Origin: DASUAL01 sp035763805
GTDB lineage: Bacteria > Gemmatimonadota > Gemmatimonadetes > Gemmatimonadales > GWC2-71-9
Direction of reading: 5' to 3'
DNA length: 64,000 nucleotides
NCBI GenBank assembly: GCA_035763805.1
Contig: DASUAL010000133.1
Location: forward strand, 9,218-73,217
The notes beneath the pieces are model-generated. The model was not told the DNA's origin. It ran no database searches and worked only from the letters and a program-made list of their open reading frames with translations. Position 1 is the stretch's first letter; each line of letters starts with the position of its first letter. Below are positions 51,493 to 59,953 of the stretch, in pieces. The translations under genes and the position numbers were made by a program.

Positions 51493-51843
51493 ATGCTTTC
51501 AATCCTTCACACCTCAGCCCGGGCGGCGCTCGTGGCAGGCCTCGTCGGCGCGTTCGCCCTGGCGGTCCCCGTGGCCGCGCGCGCGCAGTCGGTCACTTCG
51601 GAGCGGGCGCTCTTGAACAGGCTTGACGCAACGCCCCGCGGCACGGTTGCCGCCTTCACTCAGGTTCCAGCGGCCGCCGCCCCCGTTGAACAGGGATTTC
51701 TCGACGGCGAGCGGGCGCTACTCAACCGGTCCCGCACGGCCGCTGGCGAGCTCGCTGAGCAGCCCGAAATCGCCCAGCCGGGCCTCGCCGGCGCGCCGTA
51801 CGCGCACGGAGTCAGGGCGCTCCTAAACCGGTCGAGCTTGTGA
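51493..51843 (+). CDS. Small secreted protein with three RALLNR repeats
   Basis: A 116-residue protein with a signal peptide (GLVGAFALAVPVAARAQ) and three copies of one motif: ERALLNR at 37-43, ERALLNR at 73-79 and VRALLNR at 107-113. The linkers are Ala/Pro/Gly-rich and of similar length (29 and 27 residues). The motif could be a short binding or processing element. No homologous family is recognised. The ATG at 51493 has AAAGGAG nine nt upstream, and the gene directly follows the second TetR operator pair. Confidence 0.75.
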   Translation: MLSILHTSARAALVAGLVGAFALAVPVAARAQSVTSERALLNRLDATPRGTVAAFTQVPAAAAPVEQGFLDGERALLNRSRTAAGELAEQPEIAQPGLAGAPYAHGVRALLNRSSL

Positions 51844-51952
51844 ACCCCTGCCGCACCGCGCCGCCACCTTGCCCCTGGGACTCAGCATATCCGAAGGGTC
51901 GGGGCGGCGGCGCCGCGGCAAACGGGAGATCCAGGACAGGAGGAACACGACC

Positions 51953-52498
51953 ATGGACAGGACAATACTCACGCTTCTGGTCGGCTTGACCGGGATTGCG
52001 ACTGCGGCGCCGGCCAGGGCGCAGGACGCCGCCGTTCCCGAGGCTCCTGCCGTGCTGATCCTGTCTGGCCAGGCGCTGCGGTTTCTGGCGCTGCAGTACC
52101 GGTCGTATCCGACCGAATTCATGGGCTGCATGGTTGGGGAGGTTCGGGGCGATACGGTTGTGATCGAGCGGATCGCGCCTGCAGACGTGGATCCTTCGGA
52201 ATCAACAGCGACGTGGGTCGTGCCGCAGCAGACCTGCGAGGCGGCGGGGTGGACATCCACTGTCGGCCTGATTCACAGTCATCCCACCGGTGAGCGGTGC
52301 TGGTATTTCTTCCCAGGCACCGCGGTGCCTACCTCCGATGGGTACTCCTTCCTGCGCAGTGAGTATCCCGTAGACGCCATCATGTGTGGCGATCGCGTGG
52401 TGTGGATCAGTCGCGGTCAAATGCAGCAGGAGGTCGCACTCGTTGCGAGCCACGCTCCCTCGACGGGTGAGGGGCGAGTCGTGTCCGCTGCTCCCTGA
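51953..52498 (+). CDS. Secreted JAMM/MPN-like putative metalloprotease
   Basis: A 181-residue protein with signal peptide (LTLLVGLTGIATAAPARAQ). It shows the JAMM pattern: Glu55 in EFMGCMVGEV (as in E-x2-G-x3-G), His108-Ser-His110-Pro in VGLIHSHP, and Ser128-Asp129 in VPTSDGYSF. These residues bind zinc and catalyse isopeptide or peptide cleavage in JAMM enzymes. The gap from His110 to Asp129 is longer than the usual ten residues because of an ERCWYFFPG insert. Four Cys (59, 95, 116, 145) may form disulfides. AGGAGG precedes ATG 51953. JAMM proteins are usually cytoplasmic, so secretion is unusual. Confidence 0.7.
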   Translation: MDRTILTLLVGLTGIATAAPARAQDAAVPEAPAVLILSGQALRFLALQYRSYPTEFMGCMVGEVRGDTVVIERIAPADVDPSESTATWVVPQQTCEAAGWTSTVGLIHSHPTGERCWYFFPGTAVPTSDGYSFLRSEYPVDAIMCGDRVVWISRGQMQQEVALVASHAPSTGEGRVVSAAP

Positions 52499-52551
52499 GC
52501 GGGGCGAGGAAGCAGGGCGACTTGAAGTCTTTCAAGGAATGGAGCGTGCAA

Positions 52552-53346
52552 ATGGACAAGACCAATGCCGGCCAGCTCACCACCCTGATCACAGGCGCCT
52601 CCGGAGGCATCGGATACGAGCTGGCCAAGCTCTTCGCCCGGGACCGGGGCCAACTGGTGCTCGTGGCCCGGAACGGAGACAGACTCGCGACCGTCGCACA
52701 GGAACTGCGCTCGCTGGGAGCGCCAGGGGTAGAGGTCATCGTGGCCGACCTGGCTGGTGCGCACGCGGTGCCGCCGCTGCTTCGAGAGTTGAGCGCCCGG
52801 GGTCTGGAAGTCGACGTCTTGGTCAACAACGCGGGCTACGGACTGTCGGGGAGCTTCACGACGACGGACCAGGCGACCGAGCTGGGGATGATCCAGCTCA
52901 ACGTCGGCGCCCTGACCGCACTCACCAAGGGGGTCCTGCCCGGAATGCTGGCTCGGGGCCAGGGCAGGATCCTGAACGTCGCCTCGACCGCAGGCTTCCA
53001 GCCGGGACCCTTCGCGGCGGTCTATTCCGCGACGAAGGCCTACGTGGTGTCGTTCTCCGAGGCTCTCGCGGAAGAGCTCACCGGCACGGGGGTCACCGTT
53101 ACGACTCTGTGTCCCGGTCCGACGGCTACCGGGTTCGCTTTCCGGGCGAACATGCAGCGGTCCCGGCTCTTCCGGGCCGGCGCGACCATGACCGCGCGGG
53201 CAGTCGCTGCCGCAGGGTATTCGGCGCTGAAGCGCGGCCAGCGGCTCGTCGTCCCGGGCTTGTTCAACAAGATCCAGTTGCAGTCGCTGCGGATCTCACC
53301 GCGGCACTGGGTGCTGAAGGTCGCCCGCGCCCTGATCTCATCGTGA
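52552..53346 (+). CDS. Short-chain dehydrogenase/reductase (SDR)
   Basis: A 264-residue classical SDR with the NAD(P) loop TLITGASGGIGYELAKLFAR, NNAG (VLVNNAGYG), the catalytic Ser in LNVASTAGF and YSATK with Tyr and Lys. The Arg in LVLVARNGDRL suggests NADPH preference. It reduces or oxidises a carbonyl of unknown identity; in this operon it could modify a toxic compound before export. ATG 52552 with GGAG is preferred to an upstream TTG at 52522. It is coupled to the next gene by a GTGA overlap. Confidence 0.93.
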   Translation: MDKTNAGQLTTLITGASGGIGYELAKLFARDRGQLVLVARNGDRLATVAQELRSLGAPGVEVIVADLAGAHAVPPLLRELSARGLEVDVLVNNAGYGLSGSFTTTDQATELGMIQLNVGALTALTKGVLPGMLARGQGRILNVASTAGFQPGPFAAVYSATKAYVVSFSEALAEELTGTGVTVTTLCPGPTATGFAFRANMQRSRLFRAGATMTARAVAAAGYSALKRGQRLVVPGLFNKIQLQSLRISPRHWVLKVARALISS

Positions 53347-54719
53347 AGCTTCCACGCCTCCTTCGCGCGACGTTGGCGGGCCTGTTCGTCGCCAATGCCC
53401 CCGCCGCCCTCGGGGCCCAGCGGCCGGACCCGCTCGGGCACCTCGTTGCCGAGGCGCTGCGCTCGAACCTCGGGCTTGAAGCGGAGCGGTTCGCCGAGCG
53501 CCGCACCGCGGCCGACGTGCGTGCCGCACGCGGGCTGTTCTTCCCCACCCTCGGCCTCGCCTCGCGGTACTCGCGCCTGGGTGGTGTGCCGAACCTCGGC
53601 GACCTGGTGAACCCCGCGTACGCGACGCTCAACCAGCTCACGGGGACGAACCGGTTTCCGACCGACGTCGACATGACCTTCCCGCAGCGGCATGAGTCGC
53701 GCCTGCAGCTCGTCCAGCCGGTCTTCAACGCGGAGATCTTCGCCAACTACTCGGCGGCGCGCGCGCGCCGGGACGGCCAGCGGATGCAGCTCGCGGCCGC
53801 GGCGCGGCAACTCGCCGCCGACGTGCAGCTCGCCTACCTCCAGCAGGCCTCGGCGTGGCGCGTGGTCCAGATCCACGAGGCGGCGCTGGCGTTGGTGCGG
53901 GAGAACGAGCGCGTAGCGGAGCGCCTGCTCGCCGCGGGGCGCGCGACGCCCGAGGCCGTGCATCGCGCGCGCGCCGAGCGCGCCGACGTGGAGCAACAGC
54001 TCGCCGAGGCCCAGGAGCGACGGGTCGCGGCCGCCCGGGCGCTGAACCAGATCCTGCGGCGGCCGCTCGACGCGGCCGTCGAAGTGATCCCCGACAGCGC
54101 ATTCGATCTCCCGCTCGACGTCAGCCCCGACAGCGCCGTCACGCGTGCGCTCGCCGCGCGGGAGGAGCTGCGTCAGGTCGATGCCGGGGTGCGCGGCGCC
54201 CAGGCGGCTGGCCGCGCCGCGACCGCGGCGTTCCTCCCTAGCGTGTCGCTGGCGCTGGACTACGGCTTTCAGGGTCCGGACTTCGCGTTCCGCCGGAGCG
54301 ACGACTACTGGGTCGCCTCGCTCGTGGTGTCGTGGAATCTCTTCAACGGAGGCCGTGACGCCGCAGCGCGGTCCGCGGCCGGCTATGAGGAGGATCGGGC
54401 ACGGGCGCTCAGGCAGGACCTGGCGGAGCGCATCGCGCTCCAGGTTCGAACCGCGTACGAGGCCGCTGGCGTGGCGCGCGCGGCGATCGCCACGGCCGAC
54501 ACGCGCCTCGAAGCGGCGCGCCGGACCTTCGAGCTGGTGCGAAGGCGCTCCGAGGAGGGTGTCGCGAGCCCGATCGAGTTCGTGGACGCCCGCTCCGCGT
54601 ACACGAGCGCGCAGCTCAACCGCGCCCTCACCGCGCACCGCTACGCCATGCGATACGTCGAGCTGGAGCGTGCCGCCGCATTGCGCCGCCTCGACACCCT
54701 TGAGGAGACGAGCCGATGA
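53343..54719 (+). CDS. TolC-like outer membrane efflux protein
   Basis: A 458-residue protein starting at a GTG that overlaps the SDR stop (GTGA). It has a signal peptide (LLRATLAGLFVANAPAALGA) and the two OEP repeats with long helices (HLVAEALRSNLGLEAERFAE, AYLQQASAWRVVQIHEAAL, and VSWNLFNGGRDAAARSAAG with GVASPIEFVDARSAYTSAQL). Trimers form the outer-membrane channel and periplasmic tunnel of the pump encoded by the next two genes. An ATGA overlap links it to the adaptor gene. Confidence 0.93.
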   Translation: MKLPRLLRATLAGLFVANAPAALGAQRPDPLGHLVAEALRSNLGLEAERFAERRTAADVRAARGLFFPTLGLASRYSRLGGVPNLGDLVNPAYATLNQLTGTNRFPTDVDMTFPQRHESRLQLVQPVFNAEIFANYSAARARRDGQRMQLAAAARQLAADVQLAYLQQASAWRVVQIHEAALALVRENERVAERLLAAGRATPEAVHRARAERADVEQQLAEAQERRVAAARALNQILRRPLDAAVEVIPDSAFDLPLDVSPDSAVTRALAAREELRQVDAGVRGAQAAGRAATAAFLPSVSLALDYGFQGPDFAFRRSDDYWVASLVVSWNLFNGGRDAAARSAAGYEEDRARALRQDLAERIALQVRTAYEAAGVARAAIATADTRLEAARRTFELVRRRSEEGVASPIEFVDARSAYTSAQLNRALTAHRYAMRYVELERAAALRRLDTLEETSR

Positions 54720-55765
54720 CTATTCGACATTCGATCGTGGTGGCCGGGCTGATCGCCGGGACCGCTTTCACCGCCGCGGCCTGCAGCCGGAGCCAGGGGG
54801 CGGCGACCTCAAGGCCCGAGGCTGCAGACGTTCGGGTGACCCCGATCGCCGTCGATACTCTGTCGCAACCGGTGACGGCGACGGGCACCCTGCGCCCAAA
54901 AGAGGAAGTCGCACTCAGCTTCAAGATCAGCGGGGTCGTCGCGAGCGTGACCGTGGACGAAGGGACTGCCGTCCACGCGGGCGACACGCTCGCCAAGCTC
55001 GACCTGCGCGAGATCGACGCGGCGGTGGCGCGCGCGCAAAGCGTCGCCGACAAGGCGGAGCGGGATGTCGCGCGGGTGCGCCGCCTCCAGGCCGACAGCG
55101 TGGCGACACTGTCCCAGCTACAGGACGGCGAGACGGCGGCCGACGTAGCGCGGGCCGACCTCGAGACCGCCCGATTCAATCGCCGCTTCGCCGTGATCGT
55201 GGCGCCGGCCGCCGGCGTGATCCTGCAGCGTCGGGTGGAGCCCGGCGAGCTGGTCGCGCCGGGCCACACTGTCCTGCTGCTTGGCAGCCACGGCCGGGGG
55301 GAGGTCGTCCGAGTCGCGCTCGCCGATCGCGACGTGGTGCGGGTGCGCCAAGGAGATCCCGCCGCAGTCCGGTTCGACGCGCTGGCGGAGCGGCGCTTCG
55401 CGGGCAGGGTGAGCGAGGTGGCCCCCAGCGCCGATCCCGCGACCGGGACCTACATGGTCGAAATCGCCCTGCCCGACGCGGCCGGACTCCCGAGCGGGCT
55501 CATTGCGGCCGTCGTCATCCGCCCCGGGCGCGGCCGGCCGACGACCGTGGTGCCGGTGGAGGCGATCCTGGAAGCCGACGGGGAGCAGGCGACCGTCTTC
55601 GTGCTGTCCGCCGACGGCCGGACCGCCGAACGGCGCCGGGTGACCCTCGCGTTTCTCGCGGGCGACCGAGTGGCTGTTCGGGATGGGCTGGCGGACGCGC
55701 AGGCCGTGATCACCGACGGGGCGGCCTACCTGGCCGACGGCGACGCAGTGAGGGTGCGCCCGTGA
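54716..55765 (+). CDS. RND efflux periplasmic adaptor (membrane fusion lipoprotein)
   Basis: A 349-residue adaptor with a lipoprotein signal (GTAFTAAACSRS). The pattern of beta-barrel and lipoyl motifs is typical: PVTATGTLRPKEEVALSFKI, VTVDEGTAVHAGDTLAKLD, a short alpha-hairpin, FAVIVAPAAGVILQRRVEPG, and a C-terminal membrane-proximal domain. It links the RND pump to the TolC-like channel and is encoded between them with 4-nt overlaps on both sides (ATGA and GTGA). Confidence 0.93.
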   Translation: MTIRHSIVVAGLIAGTAFTAAACSRSQGAATSRPEAADVRVTPIAVDTLSQPVTATGTLRPKEEVALSFKISGVVASVTVDEGTAVHAGDTLAKLDLREIDAAVARAQSVADKAERDVARVRRLQADSVATLSQLQDGETAADVARADLETARFNRRFAVIVAPAAGVILQRRVEPGELVAPGHTVLLLGSHGRGEVVRVALADRDVVRVRQGDPAAVRFDALAERRFAGRVSEVAPSADPATGTYMVEIALPDAAGLPSGLIAAVVIRPGRGRPTTVVPVEAILEADGEQATVFVLSADGRTAERRRVTLAFLAGDRVAVRDGLADAQAVITDGAAYLADGDAVRVRP

Positions 55766-58700
55766 ACCTCGCCGCCTTTTCGGTCAAGAACTACCAGTTC
55801 ACAGTCGTCCTCTTCGTCATGCTCGTGGCGCTCGGGCTCAGCTCGTGGCTCAGCATCCCGCGCAGCGAGGACCCGCCGCTCGACTTCCCGACGTTGACGG
55901 TTGTCGCCGTGTACCCGGGCGCGAGCCCTACGGACCTGGAGCGCCTCGTGGTGCGCGAGGCCGAAAAGCGGCTCCAGGAGCTCGAGAACGTGAAGCGGAT
56001 CCAGAGCCGCATGGTCGACGGGCTGGCGACGGTCCAGGCGGAGTTCCACGCCGACCAGGATCCCGAGAAGAAGTACGACGAGGTGGTGCGCGAGATGAAC
56101 GCCCTTCGGCCGGAGCTGCCGGCCGAGCTCACCCGCTTGACGGTCGAGAAAGCCACAACGCTCGACGTGGCGATCGCGCAGATCGCGCTCGTCGGGCCCA
56201 CCACACCGTATCGTGTCCTGGACCGGTTGGCGGAGGACCTCACCGATCGGCTGAGCGTCGTGCCGGGGGTCCGAACCGCCGAGCGATGGGGCGCGCCGGA
56301 GCGTCAGGTGGACGTGGAACTCGACCTTGGGCGGCTCAGCCGGATGCGCCTCCCACCCGGCCTCGCACTCCAGGCGATTGCGGGCGAGAGCGGCGATATC
56401 CCGAGCGGCAGCGTGGAGGCGGGCGCCCGGCGGTTCAACGTCAAAGCCAGCGGCAGCTACGCAACGCTGGACCAGATCCGCCAGACGGTAGTCCGCGGCG
56501 CACGCGACCGGCTGGTCCGCGTCGCCGACGTCGCGCAGGTGACGTGGGGGTACGCCGACTCCTCGTATCGCGCGCGCTACAACGGACAGCGCGCCATGTT
56601 CGTCACCGTTACGCAACAGAAGGGCGAGAACGTGGCCACGGTGCGCGACCGAGTCTGGACGGCGCTGGACGCGTTCCAGACGGGCCTTCCCCCAGGCGTG
56701 CGGATCGAGCGCGGCTTCGACCAGGCTCGGAACGTGTCCGCGCGGCTCGCCCGGCTGGGCGAGGACTTCCTCATCGCCATCGGCCTCGTGCTGATCACCT
56801 TGCTGCCCCTGGGGGTGCGCGCGGCGACGATCGTGATGGTGTCGATCCCGCTGTCGCTCGCGATCAGCGTCACCCTGCTCCACTGGACCGGCTTCACGAT
56901 CAACCAGCTCTCGATCGTCGGTGCCGTCATCGCGCTGGGCCTGCTCGTGGACGATTCGATCGTCGTGGTCGAGAACATCACGCGATTCCTGCGTGCGGGA
57001 CGCTCGCGGCGCGACGCGGCGATCGAGGCGACGAGGCAGATCACCGTCGCCGTCCTGGGCGCCACGGCGACACTGGTGTTCGCCTTCGTGCCCCTGCTGT
57101 TCCTCCCGGGCGGGCCGGGCATGTACATCCGGTCGCTTCCGGTGGCGGTGATCTCCACCGTGCTGGCGTCGCTGGTAGTGTCGCTCACCATCATCCCCTG
57201 GCTCGCGAGCTTGATCCTCAAGGACCACGGCCCAGCCGAGGGGAACCGTTTTCTGCGGGCGTTCGAGCGGGCGATCCACGGCGGCTACGCCCCGCTGCTG
57301 GACCGCGCTCTCCGCCGGCCGGTCCCGACGCTCGGTGCCGCCGCTCTGTTCGTCGCCCTCAGCGCCTCGCTCATTCCCGTCGTGGGATTCTCGCTCTTTC
57401 CCAAGGCCGAGACACCGCAGTTCCAAGTGCGTGTCACGGCCCCCGAAGGGGCGAGCATCGCGGCCACCGACAGCGCCGCCCGATACGCCGAGCGGGTGAT
57501 CGGGCGGCGGCCCGAGGTGCGCGCCGTCTTCACGTCGGTCGGGCGGGACAATCCGCGGATCTACTACAACGTGGCCCCACGCAACGAGACCCCGCTGGCG
57601 GGGCAGCTGTTCGTGGTGCTGGACCGCTTCGATCAGCACCGCACCCCGGTGTTGCTCGACACGTTGCGAGCCGAGCTGGCGCGCTACCCGGCAGCGAAAG
57701 TCGAGCTGCGAGAATTCGAGAACGGGCCGCCGATCGACGCGCCCATCGCGCTGCGCGTGCAGGGGCCGGACCTGGACACGCTGCGCAGCATTGCCGGGCG
57801 GGTCGAGACGATTCTCGGGCGCACGCCGGGCACCCGCAACGTCACGAATCCCGTCCGCCTCGAGCGCACGGACCTGCGGGTCGCGATCGATCGCGGGCGC
57901 GCCGGGCTCGGCGATTTCCCCATCCTCGACATCGACCGGACGCTCCGGCTTGGCATCAGCGGCGTGGAGGCCGGGACGCTGCGCGAGGAGACCGGGGACG
58001 CCCGTCCCGTGGTGGTACGCCTCGCGGGCGAAGACCGGCCGACCCCGGCGACGCTCGACCGCATCTACGTGGCGTCACCCGCCGGCGGGTTCGCACCGCT
58101 CCGTCAGGTGGCCGACGTCCAGTTTGAAAGCTCGGTCCCGGAAATCCAGCGCGTGGACCGCGAGCGGGCGGTGACGGTGACGAGCTTCGTCGGCACGGGT
58201 TTCAACACCAATCGGGTGACGCGGCGGGTGCTCGCCGAGCTCGATTCGCTGCGGCTGCCGCGCGGGTACCGGATCGTGGCCGCGGGCGAGATCGAGAGCC
58301 AGCAGGAGAGCTTCGGCGGCATGGGCAGCGCAATCCTCGTCGCGACGTTCATGATCCTGGCGATTCTCGTCCTCGAGTTCCGCACCTTCCGCGGCACCCT
58401 GATCGTGGCGTCGGTCATCCCGCTGGGCATCGTGGGCGGGATCCTCGCGCTGTTCCTGACCGGCAACACGCTGTCGTTCACCGCAGCGATCGGATTCGTC
58501 GCGCTGATCGGGATCGAGATCAAGACCTCGATCCTCCTGGTGGACCTCACGAATCAGCTGCGGGCCCAGGGCATGGGCTTGGAGGAGGCGATCCGCAGGG
58601 CGGGCGAAGTCCGGTTCCTGCCGATCGTGCTCACGAGCTTGACGGCGATCGGCGGGCTCCTGCCGCTCGCGATCCAGGGCCATGCCCTGTACGCACCGCT

Positions 58701-58806
58701 CGCGTGGGTCATCATCGGCGGGCTGGTCTCGAGCACGCTGCTGGCGCGGATCGTGACCCCGGTGATGTACAAGCTCTTGGCGCCGAACGCCGAGGCGGTG
58801 GCGTGA
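55762..58806 (+). CDS. RND efflux pump, AcrB/HAE1-type inner membrane transporter
   Basis: A 1014-residue transporter starting with a GTG overlapping the adaptor stop. N-terminal segment AAFSVKNYQFTVVLFVMLVA and the two large periplasmic loops follow the RND layout with 12 helices. The proton-relay Asp pair is in helix 4, GLLVDDSIVVVENITRFL. The C-terminal half repeats the fold (MGSAILVATFMILAILVLEF, LIGIEIKTSILLVDLTNQL). It expels substrates with proton motive force. The sequence is closer to the HAE1/MdtABC-type drug group than to metal exporters, as no metal-binding Met or Cys cluster is evident. Substrate unknown. Confidence 0.95.
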   Translation: MNLAAFSVKNYQFTVVLFVMLVALGLSSWLSIPRSEDPPLDFPTLTVVAVYPGASPTDLERLVVREAEKRLQELENVKRIQSRMVDGLATVQAEFHADQDPEKKYDEVVREMNALRPELPAELTRLTVEKATTLDVAIAQIALVGPTTPYRVLDRLAEDLTDRLSVVPGVRTAERWGAPERQVDVELDLGRLSRMRLPPGLALQAIAGESGDIPSGSVEAGARRFNVKASGSYATLDQIRQTVVRGARDRLVRVADVAQVTWGYADSSYRARYNGQRAMFVTVTQQKGENVATVRDRVWTALDAFQTGLPPGVRIERGFDQARNVSARLARLGEDFLIAIGLVLITLLPLGVRAATIVMVSIPLSLAISVTLLHWTGFTINQLSIVGAVIALGLLVDDSIVVVENITRFLRAGRSRRDAAIEATRQITVAVLGATATLVFAFVPLLFLPGGPGMYIRSLPVAVISTVLASLVVSLTIIPWLASLILKDHGPAEGNRFLRAFERAIHGGYAPLLDRALRRPVPTLGAAALFVALSASLIPVVGFSLFPKAETPQFQVRVTAPEGASIAATDSAARYAERVIGRRPEVRAVFTSVGRDNPRIYYNVAPRNETPLAGQLFVVLDRFDQHRTPVLLDTLRAELARYPAAKVELREFENGPPIDAPIALRVQGPDLDTLRSIAGRVETILGRTPGTRNVTNPVRLERTDLRVAIDRGRAGLGDFPILDIDRTLRLGISGVEAGTLREETGDARPVVVRLAGEDRPTPATLDRIYVASPAGGFAPLRQVADVQFESSVPEIQRVDRERAVTVTSFVGTGFNTNRVTRRVLAELDSLRLPRGYRIVAAGEIESQQESFGGMGSAILVATFMILAILVLEFRTFRGTLIVASVIPLGIVGGILALFLTGNTLSFTAAIGFVALIGIEIKTSILLVDLTNQLRAQGMGLEEAIRRAGEVRFLPIVLTSLTAIGGLLPLAIQGHALYAPLAWVIIGGLVSSTLLARIVTPVMYKLLAPNAEAVA

Positions 58807-58825
58807 CCATTGTCGAGGAGGACTC

Positions 58826-59881
58826 ATGGGCCGAACGGTGCTCCTCATCGTGACGGCAGTTCTTGCGGCGGTCGTCATCCTCTGGATCGGTCTGATCCGA
58901 AGAAGGTCGCTGCCGCCTGTCAGCGCTTCCGTCCCGGCGACGGACGGCGCCCCGCGCGTCGACCGCCGCTTCGCCAATCGTGCCGAGCGGGTGGAGTGGG
59001 CGCCGCTCAGCATGGGAGCGGGGCTGTGGGCGCGGAAGATCTGGACGTCGGTCGTGCCACGATCCGGCGCCGCGCTGCGCGCGGCCTACGACAGCGCCGC
59101 CATCGCGCGGAACCCGAGCCTCACCTGGATCGGGCACGCGACGTTCCTGGTGCGGATGGACGGCGTCACCTTCCTCACCGATCCGATGTTCTCCGACCGC
59201 GCGGGCCCGGTTCGATTTGTCGGGCCGCGGCGCGCGGTTCCACCCGGCGTACCGCTGGACGCGCTGCCGGCGGTGGACTTCGCCCTGTTATCGCACGATC
59301 ACTACGATCACGCGGACTTCGCGAGCGTGAAGCGGTTGGCGAAGCGCCGGGTCTGCGTTGTGGTTCCCCTGGGGCTGGGCGAATGGGTGCGCCGCGCCGG
59401 AGGAGAGGCCATCGAGCTCGACTGGTGGCAACACATCGACTTGCAGGGGGTGCGCATCTACAGCGTCCCGGCACAGCACTTCTCAGGGCGCTCGCCGCAG
59501 GATCAGGACCGCCGCCTGTGGGCAGGGTGGATCGTCGCCGGGCCGACGCGGCGCTTCTACCACGCGGGAGACACCGGCTACTCGGCAGACTTCGCCGCGA
59601 TTGGGGAGCGATTGGGACCCGTGGACGTGGCCACGGTGCCGATCGGCGCCTATCGGCCCGCGGAGCTGATGCGCTTCGTGCACACGACTCCGGAGGAGGC
59701 GCTCCGCATCGGCCTGGACGTCCGTGCGCGACGCATCGTCGCCATGCACTACGGGACGTTCGATCTGGCGGACGAGCCGCTCGACGAACCGCCGCAACGG
59801 TTTCGGGCCGAAGCGGAACGCCTGGGGCTCGAGCCAGATCGGGCGTGGATCCTGAACATCGGCGAGACGCGCGAGTGGTAG
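58826..59881 (+). CDS. MBL-fold metallohydrolase (NAPE-PLD/UlaG-like)
   Basis: A 351-residue protein with an N-terminal membrane anchor (VLLIVTAVLAAVVILWIGLI). The metal motif is HDHYDH (157-162), with preceding NPSLTWIGHATFLVRMDGV and TDPMFSDRAGP, the usual start of this branch. Later ligands are in PAQHFSGRS, FYHAGDTGYS and AMHYGTFDL. This group includes the lipid phosphodiesterase NAPE-PLD and L-ascorbate-6-P lactonase; a membrane-tethered copy suggests a lipid substrate. It follows the pump gene by 19 nt and could belong to the same transcript. Confidence 0.9.
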   Translation: MGRTVLLIVTAVLAAVVILWIGLIRRRSLPPVSASVPATDGAPRVDRRFANRAERVEWAPLSMGAGLWARKIWTSVVPRSGAALRAAYDSAAIARNPSLTWIGHATFLVRMDGVTFLTDPMFSDRAGPVRFVGPRRAVPPGVPLDALPAVDFALLSHDHYDHADFASVKRLAKRRVCVVVPLGLGEWVRRAGGEAIELDWWQHIDLQGVRIYSVPAQHFSGRSPQDQDRRLWAGWIVAGPTRRFYHAGDTGYSADFAAIGERLGPVDVATVPIGAYRPAELMRFVHTTPEEALRIGLDVRARRIVAMHYGTFDLADEPLDEPPQRFRAEAERLGLEPDRAWILNIGETREW

Positions 59882-59953
59882 ATGGTCCCGGACGTTGAGC
59901 TCCGATCACCGACCATGGCGCGCGGGGGGGAACGGCGTGCGTGCGGCGTCGGC

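Noticed and set aside
54145..55761. Apparent 1553-residue fusion running into the RND pump
   Set aside because: The upstream part is a shadow of the TolC-like and adaptor genes; the pump starts at the GTG overlapping the adaptor stop at 55762.
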